Assembly (NCBI RefSeq): GCF_046719765.1
Contig: NZ_JABEBY010000016.1
Location: 1 to 64,000 of the forward strand
Reading direction: 5' to 3'
Length of the DNA stretch: 64,000 nucleotides
From: Halonotius sp046719765
GTDB taxonomy: Archaea; Halobacteriota; Halobacteria; Halobacteriales; Haloferacaceae
The notes under the pieces were generated by a model, which was not told where the DNA came from, made no database searches, and saw only the letters and a program-made list of their open reading frames with translations. Every line of letters begins with the position of its first letter. The first letter of the stretch is position 1. The translations under genes were made by a program, and so were the position numbers. This document shows positions 18,161 through 27,337 of the stretch, piece by piece.

Positions 18161-18346
18161 CATAAAAGCGACGCCGCATTTTTCCGGTGCTCACGAATAC
18201 CTTGGCTACCGACATTCACGTTTTTGACAGCTATTACTGCTGATTGTGAACTATTACTCCGATGACTGTGTATAACCATACAGAGTCTTGCTGTGACCAA
18301 ATCGAGTTGTCAATTCCACCGGCTCGAATAGACTCAGGCGGTACGC

Positions 18347-19816
18347 TCAGTACGGCAATCTGTTCGTCGAAAGCTCGTATGTCCGCCGAAAGACGGCCCG
18401 CGCTGGTGCTGACACAACCCACAGCGGCACCCCAAACCCAATGCATGCGGCTGCAATCCCCACAGCTGCGGCCACAACTGGCCCGCCGCCAGCCTGCAAT
18501 ACAGCCCAGACTGTCGCATACACCACCGCTGATTCAACGACCAGAGCCCCAACAAAATGCATCCCGACGCTGGTATCGATCAGCGTCGAATCAAGCACCT
18601 GGCGGCTGTAATAGACGACATACCCGCCGATAACGAGGTTCATCACCACGTAGCCAGCGGCCCCAGCTAAGGCCCCATAGCGGGCACCAAGTACCACCGT
18701 TAGCGGGACGCTGACAATCAGGCCAAAGAGTTTCGTTCGAAAGCTCAATCCCGGGTGGCCCATCCCTTCAAGAACGTGTGAGGACAGCGTCCAAAATCCA
18801 CGGAAAATGTTGATTCCACCGACAATGATCACCGTCGTGGAAAATTGCACTGGTGCAGACGAAAACGCCAACTCCGCGATGAGATCATCTGTCGAGAGCA
18901 GATACCCAAACACAACAAAGGAGATGCCACTCCCGCCGGTGACGACGGTATCGAGATACTGGCTGACATCGACACCAGCGGCGTCATCGCCGCTCACCTT
19001 CGTCAACAGTGGGTTCGCTAAGTGCCACGCGATCGTCGCCCCGAAATCACCGAATCGATCGGCCGCCTCATAGATCCCGACAGCCAGCGGAGTTGAGACG
19101 ATACCCAACACGTACACAGGCATATTGTAGGAGACCCGATCGAGGATCTGGTCTGGGATACTCCATTTGGCATACGCCCACGCACGGGATAGTTCACGCC
19201 GATCGGGGAGCGTTGGGATCACCTGAAGCCCAACCGCAACCAGCCCAAACACGGTGAGGCGGACAGCAATCATGACCATCATTAGCTCTGTGACTGTGGC
19301 TATCGACTGGCTCAAAACGAGCAGCACCCCCAGTTCCACACTACTCTTGACGCTGTTGATCCACGTGACAGCACTGGGATACCCAACTGCACTGGTAAGA
19401 CTCTCGACGATCATAACAACCGCTGTCGTCACCGCAAACACCCCTGAAATACGAAGCAACGTCTGATCAAATACCGTCGCACTGGCGAGATAACCACTGA
19501 TTGTGACTGCCAGCCCACCGAGCACTGAGAGATAGGCAATCGCAAAGATCACAGCAACACCGAGATACGCCCCCACAGATTCACCGGGTTCGGTACCGAT
19601 TTTATGCAAGCTCTGTGTGATGCCTCGAATCGGCCGCAACACCAGTGCGATCGTCAACACGGTGAAAAAATACTGGCCGGTCACCGACGGCGACGTAACA
19701 AAGGCATAGATGAGCCCGCTTAGCGTGTACAGCGTGGTTGTCACCAGCGCGCCACCAGTCGTCTGAATTGAGGAGGTGAGCAAGTCCACCTCATTGCCGT
19801 CACGCTGGGTGACCAT
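18347..19816 (-). CDS. Polysaccharide/oligosaccharide flippase-like membrane protein (Wzx/MATE-type)
   Basis: 489 aa with 12-14 predicted transmembrane segments spread along its length, e.g. ALVTTTLYTLSGLIYAFVTS and LGVAVIFAIAYLSVLGGLAV. A cytoplasmic loop in the middle carries RRELSRAWAYAKWSIPDQILDRVSY, typical of the PST/Wzx family. It would flip lipid-linked glycans across the membrane for S-layer N-glycosylation or exopolysaccharide. No glycosyltransferases are nearby, so the substrate is unknown. Start at ATG 19816. Confidence 0.82.
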   Translation of the reverse strand: MVTQRDGNEVDLLTSSIQTTGGALVTTTLYTLSGLIYAFVTSPSVTGQYFFTVLTIALVLRPIRGITQSLHKIGTEPGESVGAYLGVAVIFAIAYLSVLGGLAVTISGYLASATVFDQTLLRISGVFAVTTAVVMIVESLTSAVGYPSAVTWINSVKSSVELGVLLVLSQSIATVTELMMVMIAVRLTVFGLVAVGLQVIPTLPDRRELSRAWAYAKWSIPDQILDRVSYNMPVYVLGIVSTPLAVGIYEAADRFGDFGATIAWHLANPLLTKVSGDDAAGVDVSQYLDTVVTGGSGISFVVFGYLLSTDDLIAELAFSSAPVQFSTTVIIVGGINIFRGFWTLSSHVLEGMGHPGLSFRTKLFGLIVSVPLTVVLGARYGALAGAAGYVVMNLVIGGYVVYYSRQVLDSTLIDTSVGMHFVGALVVESAVVYATVWAVLQAGGGPVVAAAVGIAAACIGFGVPLWVVSAPARAVFRRTYELSTNRLPY

Positions 19817-19900
19817 CCACTATACACTGGGTCGTCAGCTCCATAATGGTGTTCGTCGGACGACCACCCAAAACGGCGGTGTCCGCCAATCGGTCAGAAG

Positions 19901-20239
19901 TTATAGTGCCAATGGCATCGCCAACACGCCGAGGATAACTGCCAGAACAACGACCAACAGCACAACTCCGAGTGCAAGGCCCCAGAGGATTTTCGCTCCC
20001 TTTCGGCCACCCAGCTCCACAGCGGCAATCCCAAAGATCCCAAGCAGAATGACCGTCCAGATTTCGAGGGTTGTATGCTCACCCGAATTCCCATTACTAG
20101 CTTTCATGTAGAAATACCCCGGCACGAGCAATCCAACTGGGATCGTAAGCAGGCCAACGATACCAGCGGCCAACCACTCAAGAATCGAATAGTGATCGGT
20201 TAAACTCGATGTCCCTGCGGAACTGTGTTGTGTCGCCAT
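19901..20239 (-). CDS. Small membrane protein with three predicted transmembrane helices (112 aa)
   Basis: I place the start at the ATG at 20239 (MATQHSSAGTSSLTDHYSIL). The longer open frame upstream runs into a dispersed repeat (20281-20441) also found at 24995 and is not part of the gene. The helices are WLAAGIVGLLTIPVGLLVPG, IWTVILLGIFGIAAVELGG and KILWGLALGVVLLVVVLAVI. No recognised family. It points the same way as the flippase gene 85 bp downstream, so the two may share a transcript. Confidence 0.6.
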   Translation of the reverse strand: MATQHSSAGTSSLTDHYSILEWLAAGIVGLLTIPVGLLVPGYFYMKASNGNSGEHTTLEIWTVILLGIFGIAAVELGGRKGAKILWGLALGVVLLVVVLAVILGVLAMPLAL

Positions 20240-20280
20240 ACAGGCACTTGCAACCAAGAGATGAAAAGCTGAGGAGCCGG

Positions 20281-20441
20281 GTTGCAGCTTCAGAAACACG
20301 CATTCATGATTTATCCCACTTAGACCCGCAAAATCTGATAGAGCCAGTATCATTCCCCACACTCCATACTTCACGTACCATCCCTCTCGCTGGCTCGTTA
20401 GGGTGTCACACGCCTCGGTCGCATTGTGACCGCGACCGTGG
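20281..20441. repeat. 161-bp dispersed repeat, copy A
   Basis: Matches 24995-25155 along its full length without gaps, with about 12 mismatches by eye. It starts gttgcagcttcagaaacacg and ends with a ccgtgg after a gtgaccgc half-site. Open frames running into it on both strands are accidental. It may be a MITE or the remnant of a shared element. Confidence 0.8.
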
Positions 20442-20618
20442 TTCGTTCACCACTCGGGCCTATTCGGTAGCGAACCTAATTGTACTTTGTGTAGTTTTAG
20501 ACGCCTATATGATAACAAAAACTAAATTTATCCGATCAAACAGATATATAGATCAATAACTAAAGTAATTATTTAAGTTTTTACAAGAATTATATGCCAC
20601 TGGCCAGACGGTATTGGT
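20442..20618. other. AT-rich intergenic region with promoter-like sequence
   Basis: After repeat copy A the DNA becomes strongly AT-rich (acaaaaactaaatttatcc, acagatatatagatc, aattatttaag). It likely carries the promoter of the YjdF-like gene. No coding sequence is visible. Confidence 0.4.
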
Positions 20619-21209
20619 GTGTCCCCAACGTCACTTGCCCTTTCACACGAACTCATACCGGTGTCCTGTCTAGCATTAGCACTTCTAACAGCCTTCATTG
20701 CTGACCAACGGTATCTAAGAATCTCTGTGTTCCGACTGCCAGTGAGGTTGAGCACCCAGCTCATTAGTGATCTCAAAACACGTAACGTGTGGTCGATCTA
20801 TTGGGTCGTATTATTCCTGTGGGGGAGCTTCGTGACCTTCCTCCATTTCGGCGGGTATGAATTCCAGTGGTACGCTCGATTTGGCTGGTGGGATCTGATG
20901 ACCCACTTCATCAGTGGAATCGGTGTTGCAGGGATTCTCCTTGTCGGACTCAGAAACGTTGTTTCACCGCAGGTATCTCTCTCATGGATGTTTGTTGCGT
21001 TGTTAAGTATTGGAGCTGGGTTTGAGGTCTATGAGTACCTCTTTCGATCTTTCTGGCACTCTTGGACGCCTGCCTATTACGCCCAAGATACGGCAGAAGA
21101 TCTCTTGATGGCCTGCAGTGGAGCCGTGTTGATACAGTATGCGTATCAGACAGCCAGCATGAGCTATTCCGAAAGTCCCGTTGCGGTCACCGGTAAGTCG
21201 GCTGAGTAG
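20619..21209 (+). CDS. DUF2238/YjdF-like membrane protein
   Basis: 196 aa with five or six transmembrane helices. The conserved blocks WWDLMTHFISGIGVAG, GAGFEVYEYLFR and DTAEDLLMACSGAVL, with acidic and histidine residues inside membrane segments, match the YjdF-type membrane family; function is unknown in that family. GTG start at 20619. An AT-rich stretch upstream (20510-20590, including acagatatatagatc and aattatttaag) supplies likely TATA elements. Confidence 0.65.
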   Translation: MSPTSLALSHELIPVSCLALALLTAFIADQRYLRISVFRLPVRLSTQLISDLKTRNVWSIYWVVLFLWGSFVTFLHFGGYEFQWYARFGWWDLMTHFISGIGVAGILLVGLRNVVSPQVSLSWMFVALLSIGAGFEVYEYLFRSFWHSWTPAYYAQDTAEDLLMACSGAVLIQYAYQTASMSYSESPVAVTGKSAE

Positions 21210-21273
21210 CCTAACAGTGGAGAGGCAACTGTTGCAGCGGCAGAAACACAGCACCTCGGAAATAAGTAAACAA

Positions 21274-21295
21274 CCTCGGGCGCGGTGGCCCGAGG
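21274..21295 (-). repeat. Right-end hairpin of the second IS200/IS605 element
   Basis: CCTCGGGC and GCCCGAGG form a perfect 8-bp stem around gcggtg, 15 bp beyond the tnpB stop. A tnpB guide RNA would be expected to end here. Confidence 0.65.
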
Positions 21296-21309
21296 CTTTC
21301 GTAGTTCCC

Positions 21310-22614
21310 TCAGCCGTGCGCTAGCACTCCCTGTTCCGCGAGGGAACGGGATGAGGGTGGGCGGCTTACGCGCCCCGACCCAGACAGACGCACCAACCGT
21401 ATTTGCGGCTGGGTTTTGTGAGTCTGGTAATTCGATTCGTTACCGTCGAGTTTTGCCTTCTCGCGCCACGCGATGTTCACTGACGCGTTCCGGTCGGCGT
21501 GGTCTTGCACTACGTCACACTCGTCGTTCGAACACCGGAACCGCCGACCCTGCCGATATCCACACTCGCCACAACACGAACACGTCTGCGAGTTGTGGTA
21601 GGCATCCACCGTATCCGTGGGAATCTCTCGCCACGTCGCCTTGTACGAGACGAATGTCTCGAACTTGTGGAACGGGAGTTTGTGCATTCGGCGGTTCATA
21701 TACGTCCCGTACTGCATTTCCTCGCGGATACCGCTCATATCCTCGAAGACAATAACCGGGTTCGAGAACTGCTCTGCGAACTCCACGACAGCACGAGACA
21801 AGCGGTGTAACACCCACTCGGTGAATCGTTCTTCCTTGTCACCGATTTTCCGGTGGATGCTCGTCTTGCCGTGTTCCTGACAGCGTTTCGTGATCGTGTG
21901 GTAGCGTTGGCGTTCCTGCTTCACTCGTCCGTAGTCGAGGACGAGCGTGCCCTTCGTCCGCATCGTCTCACGGTCGAGGGCGGTGAGAGCGACGTTACGC
22001 TCGTTTATATCCACGCCGACGAGCGTGTCGCTGGTGTCGGGGTCGGGCACGTCGAACTCGCGTGTGACCGTGACGTGTAGGTAGTACACACCATCGCGGT
22101 ACAAGAGTTCAGCCTGTCCCACATCCACCTCCTCCGACGCGATGACCTCTCGAAGTTCGTTCATCGCGTCCGGTTCGCCGCGCAGGTGGCCCTTCACCTT
22201 CTTGTAGGGTTTCGGACTGATGCGGAACTGGACGCGATTCGTGTCGTCGTCCACGGTGAGGCGATAGCCTTCCGTGTGCGCCATCACGAGCGGGTACGCA
22301 CCAGATTTGTCCGTATTCGGCGGCGTCGGCTTGCCGTCATCAGGGTCATCTTGTTCGCGCCACCAGTCAAGGAGTGACTGGTAGGAGTCCCACGTTTGGA
22401 GGGCTTTGCCGACTACCGCACACTTGTTGTTCCGCAAGAAGTCGTCGCGGTCAACCTCCTGCTGTATCTCGGTGCGCGTGTATCCCTGCTGTTTGAGTCG
22501 GATGGTATCGTTGAAGATCTCGCGTGACGCGAGGCGGGCGTCGTGAAGCCACGACCGCTCACCAGACGCTATGTAAAGACGCGTCTGAATCGTCTTCGTG
22601 GCTTCTTCACCCAT
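21310..22614 (-). CDS. tnpB: TnpB, RNA-guided endonuclease of the second IS200/IS605 element
   Basis: 434 aa from the ATG at 22614 (MGEEATKTIQTRLYIASGER). A longer frame reaches 22683 but would overlap the start of the divergent tnpA. RuvC residues are LVGVDINERNV (Asp), VIVFEDMSGI (Glu) and QDHADRNASVNIA (Asp). The zinc ribbon is CSCCGECGYRQGRRFRCSNDEC. The N-terminal region (RLASREIFNDTIRLKQQGYTR) is the usual helical recognition part. The C-terminal tail is Ser/Arg-rich. Complete and probably active. Confidence 0.92.
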   Translation of the reverse strand: MGEEATKTIQTRLYIASGERSWLHDARLASREIFNDTIRLKQQGYTRTEIQQEVDRDDFLRNNKCAVVGKALQTWDSYQSLLDWWREQDDPDDGKPTPPNTDKSGAYPLVMAHTEGYRLTVDDDTNRVQFRISPKPYKKVKGHLRGEPDAMNELREVIASEEVDVGQAELLYRDGVYYLHVTVTREFDVPDPDTSDTLVGVDINERNVALTALDRETMRTKGTLVLDYGRVKQERQRYHTITKRCQEHGKTSIHRKIGDKEERFTEWVLHRLSRAVVEFAEQFSNPVIVFEDMSGIREEMQYGTYMNRRMHKLPFHKFETFVSYKATWREIPTDTVDAYHNSQTCSCCGECGYRQGRRFRCSNDECDVVQDHADRNASVNIAWREKAKLDGNESNYQTHKTQPQIRLVRLSGSGRVSRPPSSRSLAEQGVLAHG

Positions 22615-22658
22615 ATGTTGACAATCGTTCCATATTGTCATAAATGTAGGGATTAAGG

Positions 22659-23066
22659 ATGGAGGAGTACCGTAGTCATGCACATTCGGTTAGTTCTTGC
22701 AAGTATCACTTCGTGTGGTGTCCCAAGTACCACCACCCTGTTCTCGATGTAGTGGAGGACGATGTGCGAGAGTTGTTTGGGGAGACTGCCGACCACTTCG
22801 GTCACGAAATTCTGGCGTTGGAGATTGCGGACGACCACGTACACCTGTTCGTGCAAACAGACCCGAAGCACAGTCCAGCGGATATTGCTCGGCAGTTCAA
22901 GTCTTACTCTGGCAAGCATTTGCTGGAGCGGCATCCCGAGATTCGGGAGGCGTATTTCTGGGGTGGCGGATTTTGGAAGGTTGGCTACTACGTGGGTACG
23001 ACGGGAGCAGTGTCGGAGGAAGTGGTTGAACGGTATATCGAAGAGACAGAACATGTCCCGGAGTGA
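22659..23066 (+). CDS. tnpA: TnpA, Y1/HUH transposase (IS200 family)
   Basis: 135 aa. The HUH motif is DDHVHLFV (about 56-63) and the catalytic tyrosine lies in VERYIEETEH (about 126). WGGGFWKVGYYVGTTG is the strand before the Tyr helix. It starts MEEYRSHAHSVSSCKYH, 44 nt from the divergent tnpB start. A degenerate relative of this gene is at 63.1-63.2 kb. Confidence 0.92.
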   Translation: MEEYRSHAHSVSSCKYHFVWCPKYHHPVLDVVEDDVRELFGETADHFGHEILALEIADDHVHLFVQTDPKHSPADIARQFKSYSGKHLLERHPEIREAYFWGGGFWKVGYYVGTTGAVSEEVVERYIEETEHVPE

Positions 23067-23077
23067 CGCGCTTCACC

Positions 23078-23099
23078 CCCGCCCACGGTGGGGCGGGGA
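23078..23099 (+). repeat. Left-end hairpin of the second IS200/IS605 element
   Basis: CCCCGCCC and GGGCGGGG form a perfect 8-bp stem around acggtg, 12 bp after the tnpA stop. Confidence 0.65.
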
Positions 23100-23351
23100 A
23101 CTCGCGCTGCTTTTCGTTTAGATTTAGCAGGGTAGTGTTGGTTAGTCTGAAAGTATCGACGGCACTTAGTACAAGGAAAAATACTACGTTAGAATGGCGT
23201 GGATCAAGTGTACGGGATTTAGACGGCGTTTAAAATAGCACCCCGAGTATTCTTCACAATCGCAACTCGAAACTCTAGACCGCTTTGCGACGCGATCTAT
23301 GTTTTACCGCCGCCCCAACGCCTATGCTGTGAGCCACTCCATCTACGCTGC

Positions 23352-24503
23352 ATGCCAGGTGAATTTGAGGACTACGGCGGTCGACACGTTCCGGAGGCAC
23401 TCGAAGAACCACTCGCCCAGTTGGCTGATGCATTCGAGGAGATCGTCCCAACCGAGGAGTTTCAAGCTGAGTTTCGGCAGTATCTTGAGCACTTCGGGGG
23501 CCGCCCCACACCGGTGTTTTACGCCGAGACACTATCCGAGATTTACGGCGCAGATATCTATTTCAAACACGAAGATCTGCTGCACGGCGGTGCACACAAA
23601 CTCAACAATACCCTTGGACAGGCCCTGTTAGCGAAGCGGGCTGGGAAAGAACGGCTGATCGCCGAAACTGGGGCGGGCCAACACGGGACGGCGACAGCCA
23701 TGGTCGGTGCCCTGCTTGATCTCCCGGTGAAGGTGTACATGGGCGAAGAGGATATCCAACGCCAGGAGATGAACGTCTTCCGGATGCGCCTGATGGGTGC
23801 AGAAGTCGAACCCGTCACTCGTGGGAATGCCAAACTCGCAGAGGCCGTTGATGCCGCCTTGGAGGACTTTGCCCAAAATATGGACGACACCCATTATCTC
23901 GTGGGGAGTGCTGTTGGACCGGATCCATTCCCGCGAATGGTACGAGAGTTCCAGTCGGTCATCGGCCATGAGGCTCGCGAGCAGATCCAAGAACTCCACG
24001 GTGAGTTACCCGACGCCTGTGTCGCCTGTGTTGGTGGTGGCTCCAATGCGATTGGGCTCTTCCATGCGTTCAAAGACGATGACGTGATGTTCTACGGAGC
24101 TGAGCCAGGCGGTACCGGTGAGAGTCACTCCGCTCCGCTGTCGAAATCAAAACAAGAGGAACCACAGGTCTTCCAAGGGATGTTGACGCAGGTGATCGAC
24201 GAAGACACAGAAAACCACTCAGTATCGGCCGGGCTGGATTACCCGGCTGTGGGGCCAGAACACGCCGCCTTACAGTCGCTCGGACGTGCCGAGTACCACG
24301 CAATCAGCGATGAGGAAGCCCTCGCAGCGTTCAAAGAGTTGAGTCAAGCTGAAGGTATCATTCCAGCCTTAGAGCCGAGCCACGCCATCGCGCTGGCGAA
24401 GAAGTTGGCCAAAGAGGACAAACACGACACGCTGTTGGTGAATCTCTGTGGTCGTGGAGACAAGGATATGCAAACAGCCGCCGAGCACTTCGATCTGTCT
24501 TAA
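23352..24503 (+). CDS. trpB: Tryptophan synthase beta subunit (TrpB), stand-alone copy
   Basis: 383 aa. It condenses indole and serine to tryptophan with pyridoxal phosphate. The PLP lysine is Lys83 in KHEDLLHGGAHKLNN; the phosphate loop is CVGGGSNAIGLFHAF; the catalytic Glu is in IAETGAGQHGTATA; the C-terminal CGRGDKD is intact. Differences from common TrpB are LLHGGAHKLNN for the usual LNHTGAHKINN and Cys for Ser in SGRGDKD. No trpA, trpC or other tryptophan gene is in the window, unlike the usual haloarchaeal trpCBA operon. It is therefore either a paralogue using free indole or the only copy displaced. Confidence 0.9.
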   Translation: MPGEFEDYGGRHVPEALEEPLAQLADAFEEIVPTEEFQAEFRQYLEHFGGRPTPVFYAETLSEIYGADIYFKHEDLLHGGAHKLNNTLGQALLAKRAGKERLIAETGAGQHGTATAMVGALLDLPVKVYMGEEDIQRQEMNVFRMRLMGAEVEPVTRGNAKLAEAVDAALEDFAQNMDDTHYLVGSAVGPDPFPRMVREFQSVIGHEAREQIQELHGELPDACVACVGGGSNAIGLFHAFKDDDVMFYGAEPGGTGESHSAPLSKSKQEEPQVFQGMLTQVIDEDTENHSVSAGLDYPAVGPEHAALQSLGRAEYHAISDEEALAAFKELSQAEGIIPALEPSHAIALAKKLAKEDKHDTLLVNLCGRGDKDMQTAAEHFDLS

Positions 24504-24820
24504 GAAGCGATCACTGACCAATTCTCACGTCGGGAATGAACGTCACTAACTTCGAAGCCGGCGATTGGCTGGATCTTCAATGGCAATCGTGGCTGAGTCT
24601 CAATCCAGTTGATGGTGACCTCGGAGAGATCATCGAACACATCCAGCCTAGCTTTGATCTCATCGAAGGAAGTCGAGGAGCCTTCACAAAGCGGTTGCAG
24701 CGATTCGGCGAATCTGGCGAGATTCCAGTTGAGGATTTGTCGTTGGTTGCCGAATGCGTACCGCCCATGCTCATCGACTGAGCTAAAGACGGCATCCTCA
24801 TCATAGTAGTTCAGAGACAA
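24500..24820 (-). pseudogene. SelO (YdiU) protein adenylyltransferase, C-terminal fragment
   Basis: The 106-aa minus-strand frame contains AVFSSVDEHGRYAFGNQRQI and LNWNLARFAESLQPL, which I recognise as the late segment of SelO/YdiU (normally near residue 260-290 of a protein of about 480 aa). The kinase-like nucleotide site and the C-terminus of the family are missing, so this is a broken remnant. It overlaps the trpB stop by 4 nt at its 3' end. Confidence 0.65.
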
Positions 24821-24994
24821 AAGCGTGTAATGTCGTCGAAGACGCTATCAGCAAAGAAGATCCACGCCGCTGTGGCTCCACGTATTCGTTCGGACTCATC
24901 GTGAGTCCGTAATGGAAAAGCTACTATCGACCCGAATCGGCTCACTCGGCATTGGCAAGCTTTCGGTTCCAGAGGAGTGACCTCAAACACTGCT

Positions 24995-25155
24995 GTTGCA
25001 GCTTCAGAAACACGCATTCATGATTTATGCCACTTACACCCGGAAGATCTGATAGAGCCAGTATCATTCCCCACACTCCATACCTCACGTACCATCCATT
25101 CCGCTGGCTCGTTAGGGTGTCACACACTGCGGTCGCATTGTGACCGCAACCGTGG
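24995..25155. repeat. 161-bp dispersed repeat, copy B
   Basis: About 92% identical by eye to 20281-20441 in the same orientation and of identical length. It lies between the selO fragment and the zinc-finger gene. The flanking bases differ on both sides, so the unit moves or copies as a block. Confidence 0.8.
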
Positions 25156-25224
25156 CACAGCCTCTCACCGTGCATGCGGTGAAATCCTTACTGCTTTTTC
25201 ACTGGCCTACATGGCTATTCAGTA

Positions 25225-26331
25225 ATGGGTGACTGTCGCTACTGCGAGCAAACTTTCTCAGAAGAGGGTACACTCCGCGAACATCTCTATGAGACTCACG
25301 GTAGAGAGGAACTGAGTCGAATTGACCGGAAGCGTGTTGAGCAATACGTCGACGAACACGGGTTAGATGAGAGCGATATCAACGCAGACACGGACGGCAG
25401 CCAGTCCAATCAACGTGAGCACCAAACAGTCGATACATCAAACGGTGGGGATCAAGCTGATCGCTGGGAACGCAGCGATGTTGAAGCACTCTCGACGGAC
25501 GACATCGTGGACAAACTTACAAACCACGGCATCAAGACAAATGAGATGGCGTTTCGGAACCGAGCAAAGAATCTCAACTCGGCGACGACACTCTCTGAGC
25601 AGTGGGAAGCCGACTATGAGGTTGCGGCCACAGGCTCCGATCAGGACTTTATCTGGATGGCAGCACAAGAACTCTGGAAGCGGTGGGCCTCCGAGGTGCC
25701 GAATAAAGAACGGATCTATGACTTCGTACAAGAGGGACGCGATCTCCGAGAGAACGGAGACCGTGCTGAGGCCTGCGACCGGTGGCTAACTGCCTGGGAA
25801 TACATCCTTGCTGTCATCCCCGATGACAGTACAACTATCGAAGCAGCAGACCAAACAACACCGACATTTCTCTCGCTTGAGGCGTTTATTCGATCGCTTG
25901 ACAGTGATCTTGCAACCGTCGCTGAGGACGATCCCACCTATTACGAGCACCGACTCGACTTTTGTGGAGAAGTCTGTGAATCGTTTCCGGACGCAGACGA
26001 CGAGTTGCTGCTTGATTTTCGCCACTTCGTCGCCGATTCGCTCAACGAGTTAAACAGAACCGCTGACAGCAGAACCGAGTTTGAGCTGCTCATCGAGGAG
26101 TACCCAGAGGATCCATGGGCATACAAGAAACTCGCGGATAGCTACTGGCTTGGAGAGTCCGACGAGCTATCGGTCGAAACAGTAGAGCGAACTGCAGACC
26201 TCTACCGAGCAGCATTAGACATCGACAAGCCTCTCGAAGGAGCCTCATTGGTAGCTAACCGTCTCGAAGAAATAGAACGGAGGCTAACCGGCGCAAAGAG
26301 AGCCGACCACCACGGAGCTGAAAAGTCATGA
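25225..26331 (+). CDS. C2H2 zinc-finger protein with TPR-like helical C-terminus
   Basis: 368 aa. The first 27 residues hold one C2H2 finger (CRYCEQTFSEEGTLREHLYETH, Cys4/Cys7/His20/His25). A polar linker follows (about 50-90). The rest is helical, including a TPR-like stretch around 295-350 (LIEEYPEDPWAYKKLADSYW...). The finger suggests nucleic-acid or protein binding. The last bases overlap the next gene (ATGA), and a UPF1-like helicase follows, so these three genes may form one unit. I do not recognise the family; a regulatory or nucleic-acid-surveillance role is a guess. Confidence 0.7.
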   Translation: MGDCRYCEQTFSEEGTLREHLYETHGREELSRIDRKRVEQYVDEHGLDESDINADTDGSQSNQREHQTVDTSNGGDQADRWERSDVEALSTDDIVDKLTNHGIKTNEMAFRNRAKNLNSATTLSEQWEADYEVAATGSDQDFIWMAAQELWKRWASEVPNKERIYDFVQEGRDLRENGDRAEACDRWLTAWEYILAVIPDDSTTIEAADQTTPTFLSLEAFIRSLDSDLATVAEDDPTYYEHRLDFCGEVCESFPDADDELLLDFRHFVADSLNELNRTADSRTEFELLIEEYPEDPWAYKKLADSYWLGESDELSVETVERTADLYRAALDIDKPLEGASLVANRLEEIERRLTGAKRADHHGAEKS

Positions 26332-27221
26332 AACTTCGATACTACGCTGACGCATCAAATTATGACGATCATGAGCAAATCATCGACTTCCTGTACACGA
26401 TTTCCGACAAGTACGGGATCGCAGTCGAGATTGAACGAGTGAACAACCGGTATGGCTCGATCCAGGTCTTCCCGGGCGATATACGTGAGAACTCACCGGA
26501 AGACGTGTATGATCGTGATTTTCACTACAATCGGACGCTCGGCTCGAATATCGATGACTCGCCGTCAGAGGCGTTCAAATCCGGTGGCCGACACGTCGAC
26601 ATCGATGGGCACGTCGGCATTATCGACGACGGGCTCGTCTGGGCGACAACCAATCGTGGTGATTCGATCGGCTACGGGCCGGATGTTGATGCGACGGATA
26701 CCACACTCGGATTTCTCAATCAGGTTGCCAATCATGGGCTGGAAGCGATCGAGAGGAAGTATATGGACGAAGACGAACGGGAGCGAACCGTACTCAAGCA
26801 GTTCCTTGCAGCAGATGTAATTGACGGCACTGTTCATCGAGATGTCAACGTGGGAACCTCACAACTTCCCGACTCGCCTGCACACGGTCAGGACAGTTCG
26901 GTCGGCAAGATGATCACCCGGACAGCTGAGGCCATCATCGAGACTGACGAGAGTGACTGGATCATTCAGACGGCAAAGACCTTCGAGGCATCGACGTTCG
27001 ATACTGCGCTCGGTCAGGTTCTTGTCTGCGATCGGCTCTACCGTCTTGATACAGACGAGAATACAGCCACGACTCCCGCAATTGTGTTTAACACGGTTCC
27101 CTGGGAGTTAGATATCGATGCTGTTCCGGCAACAGTAGATAAGTTGAGTAGGATGGCAGAGGAAACAGATGTTCGTGTGTTTGTGGGTCGAGATATGGAT
27201 TTCACAGAGATTGCCCCGTGA
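26328..27221 (+). CDS. Hypothetical protein (297 aa) in operon with the zinc-finger gene
   Basis: The start overlaps the upstream stop (ATGA). The product begins MKLRYYADASNYDDHEQIID and is acidic and soluble, with alternating strands and helices. A C-terminal alpha/beta region (TTPAIVFNTVPWELDIDAVP...VRVFVGRDMDF) has a Rossmann-like feel, and the segment RTAEAIIETDESDWIIQTAK precedes it. No catalytic motif is identifiable. Gene order with a zinc-finger protein and an SF1 helicase is the only functional clue. Confidence 0.7.
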   Translation: MKLRYYADASNYDDHEQIIDFLYTISDKYGIAVEIERVNNRYGSIQVFPGDIRENSPEDVYDRDFHYNRTLGSNIDDSPSEAFKSGGRHVDIDGHVGIIDDGLVWATTNRGDSIGYGPDVDATDTTLGFLNQVANHGLEAIERKYMDEDERERTVLKQFLAADVIDGTVHRDVNVGTSQLPDSPAHGQDSSVGKMITRTAEAIIETDESDWIIQTAKTFEASTFDTALGQVLVCDRLYRLDTDENTATTPAIVFNTVPWELDIDAVPATVDKLSRMAEETDVRVFVGRDMDFTEIAP

Positions 27222-27337
27222 TTGAGAAGATTAAGCCATCGTGCTATCGTTGTGGAGTGCCCATCGAACTGGTATGATACCCGAGGATTCTCTAGTTCAG
27301 ACTTTTATAATCGTAGTTGGATATCAGAACAACCGGA

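Larger units (their letters stand above)
21270..23110. mobile_element. IS200/IS605-family element with divergent tnpA and tnpB
   Basis: The element holds tnpB (minus) and tnpA (plus) transcribed away from each other. It is bounded by two strong GC-rich hairpins at 21274-21295 and 23078-23099. This is a different subgroup from the co-directional element at 16.0-17.8 kb. Exact ends cannot be fixed without an empty site. Confidence 0.75.

Noticed and set aside
19901..20374. Longer version (157 aa) of the small membrane protein
   Set aside because: The upstream 45 residues are encoded by the 161-bp repeat, which occurs elsewhere in the window without this gene.
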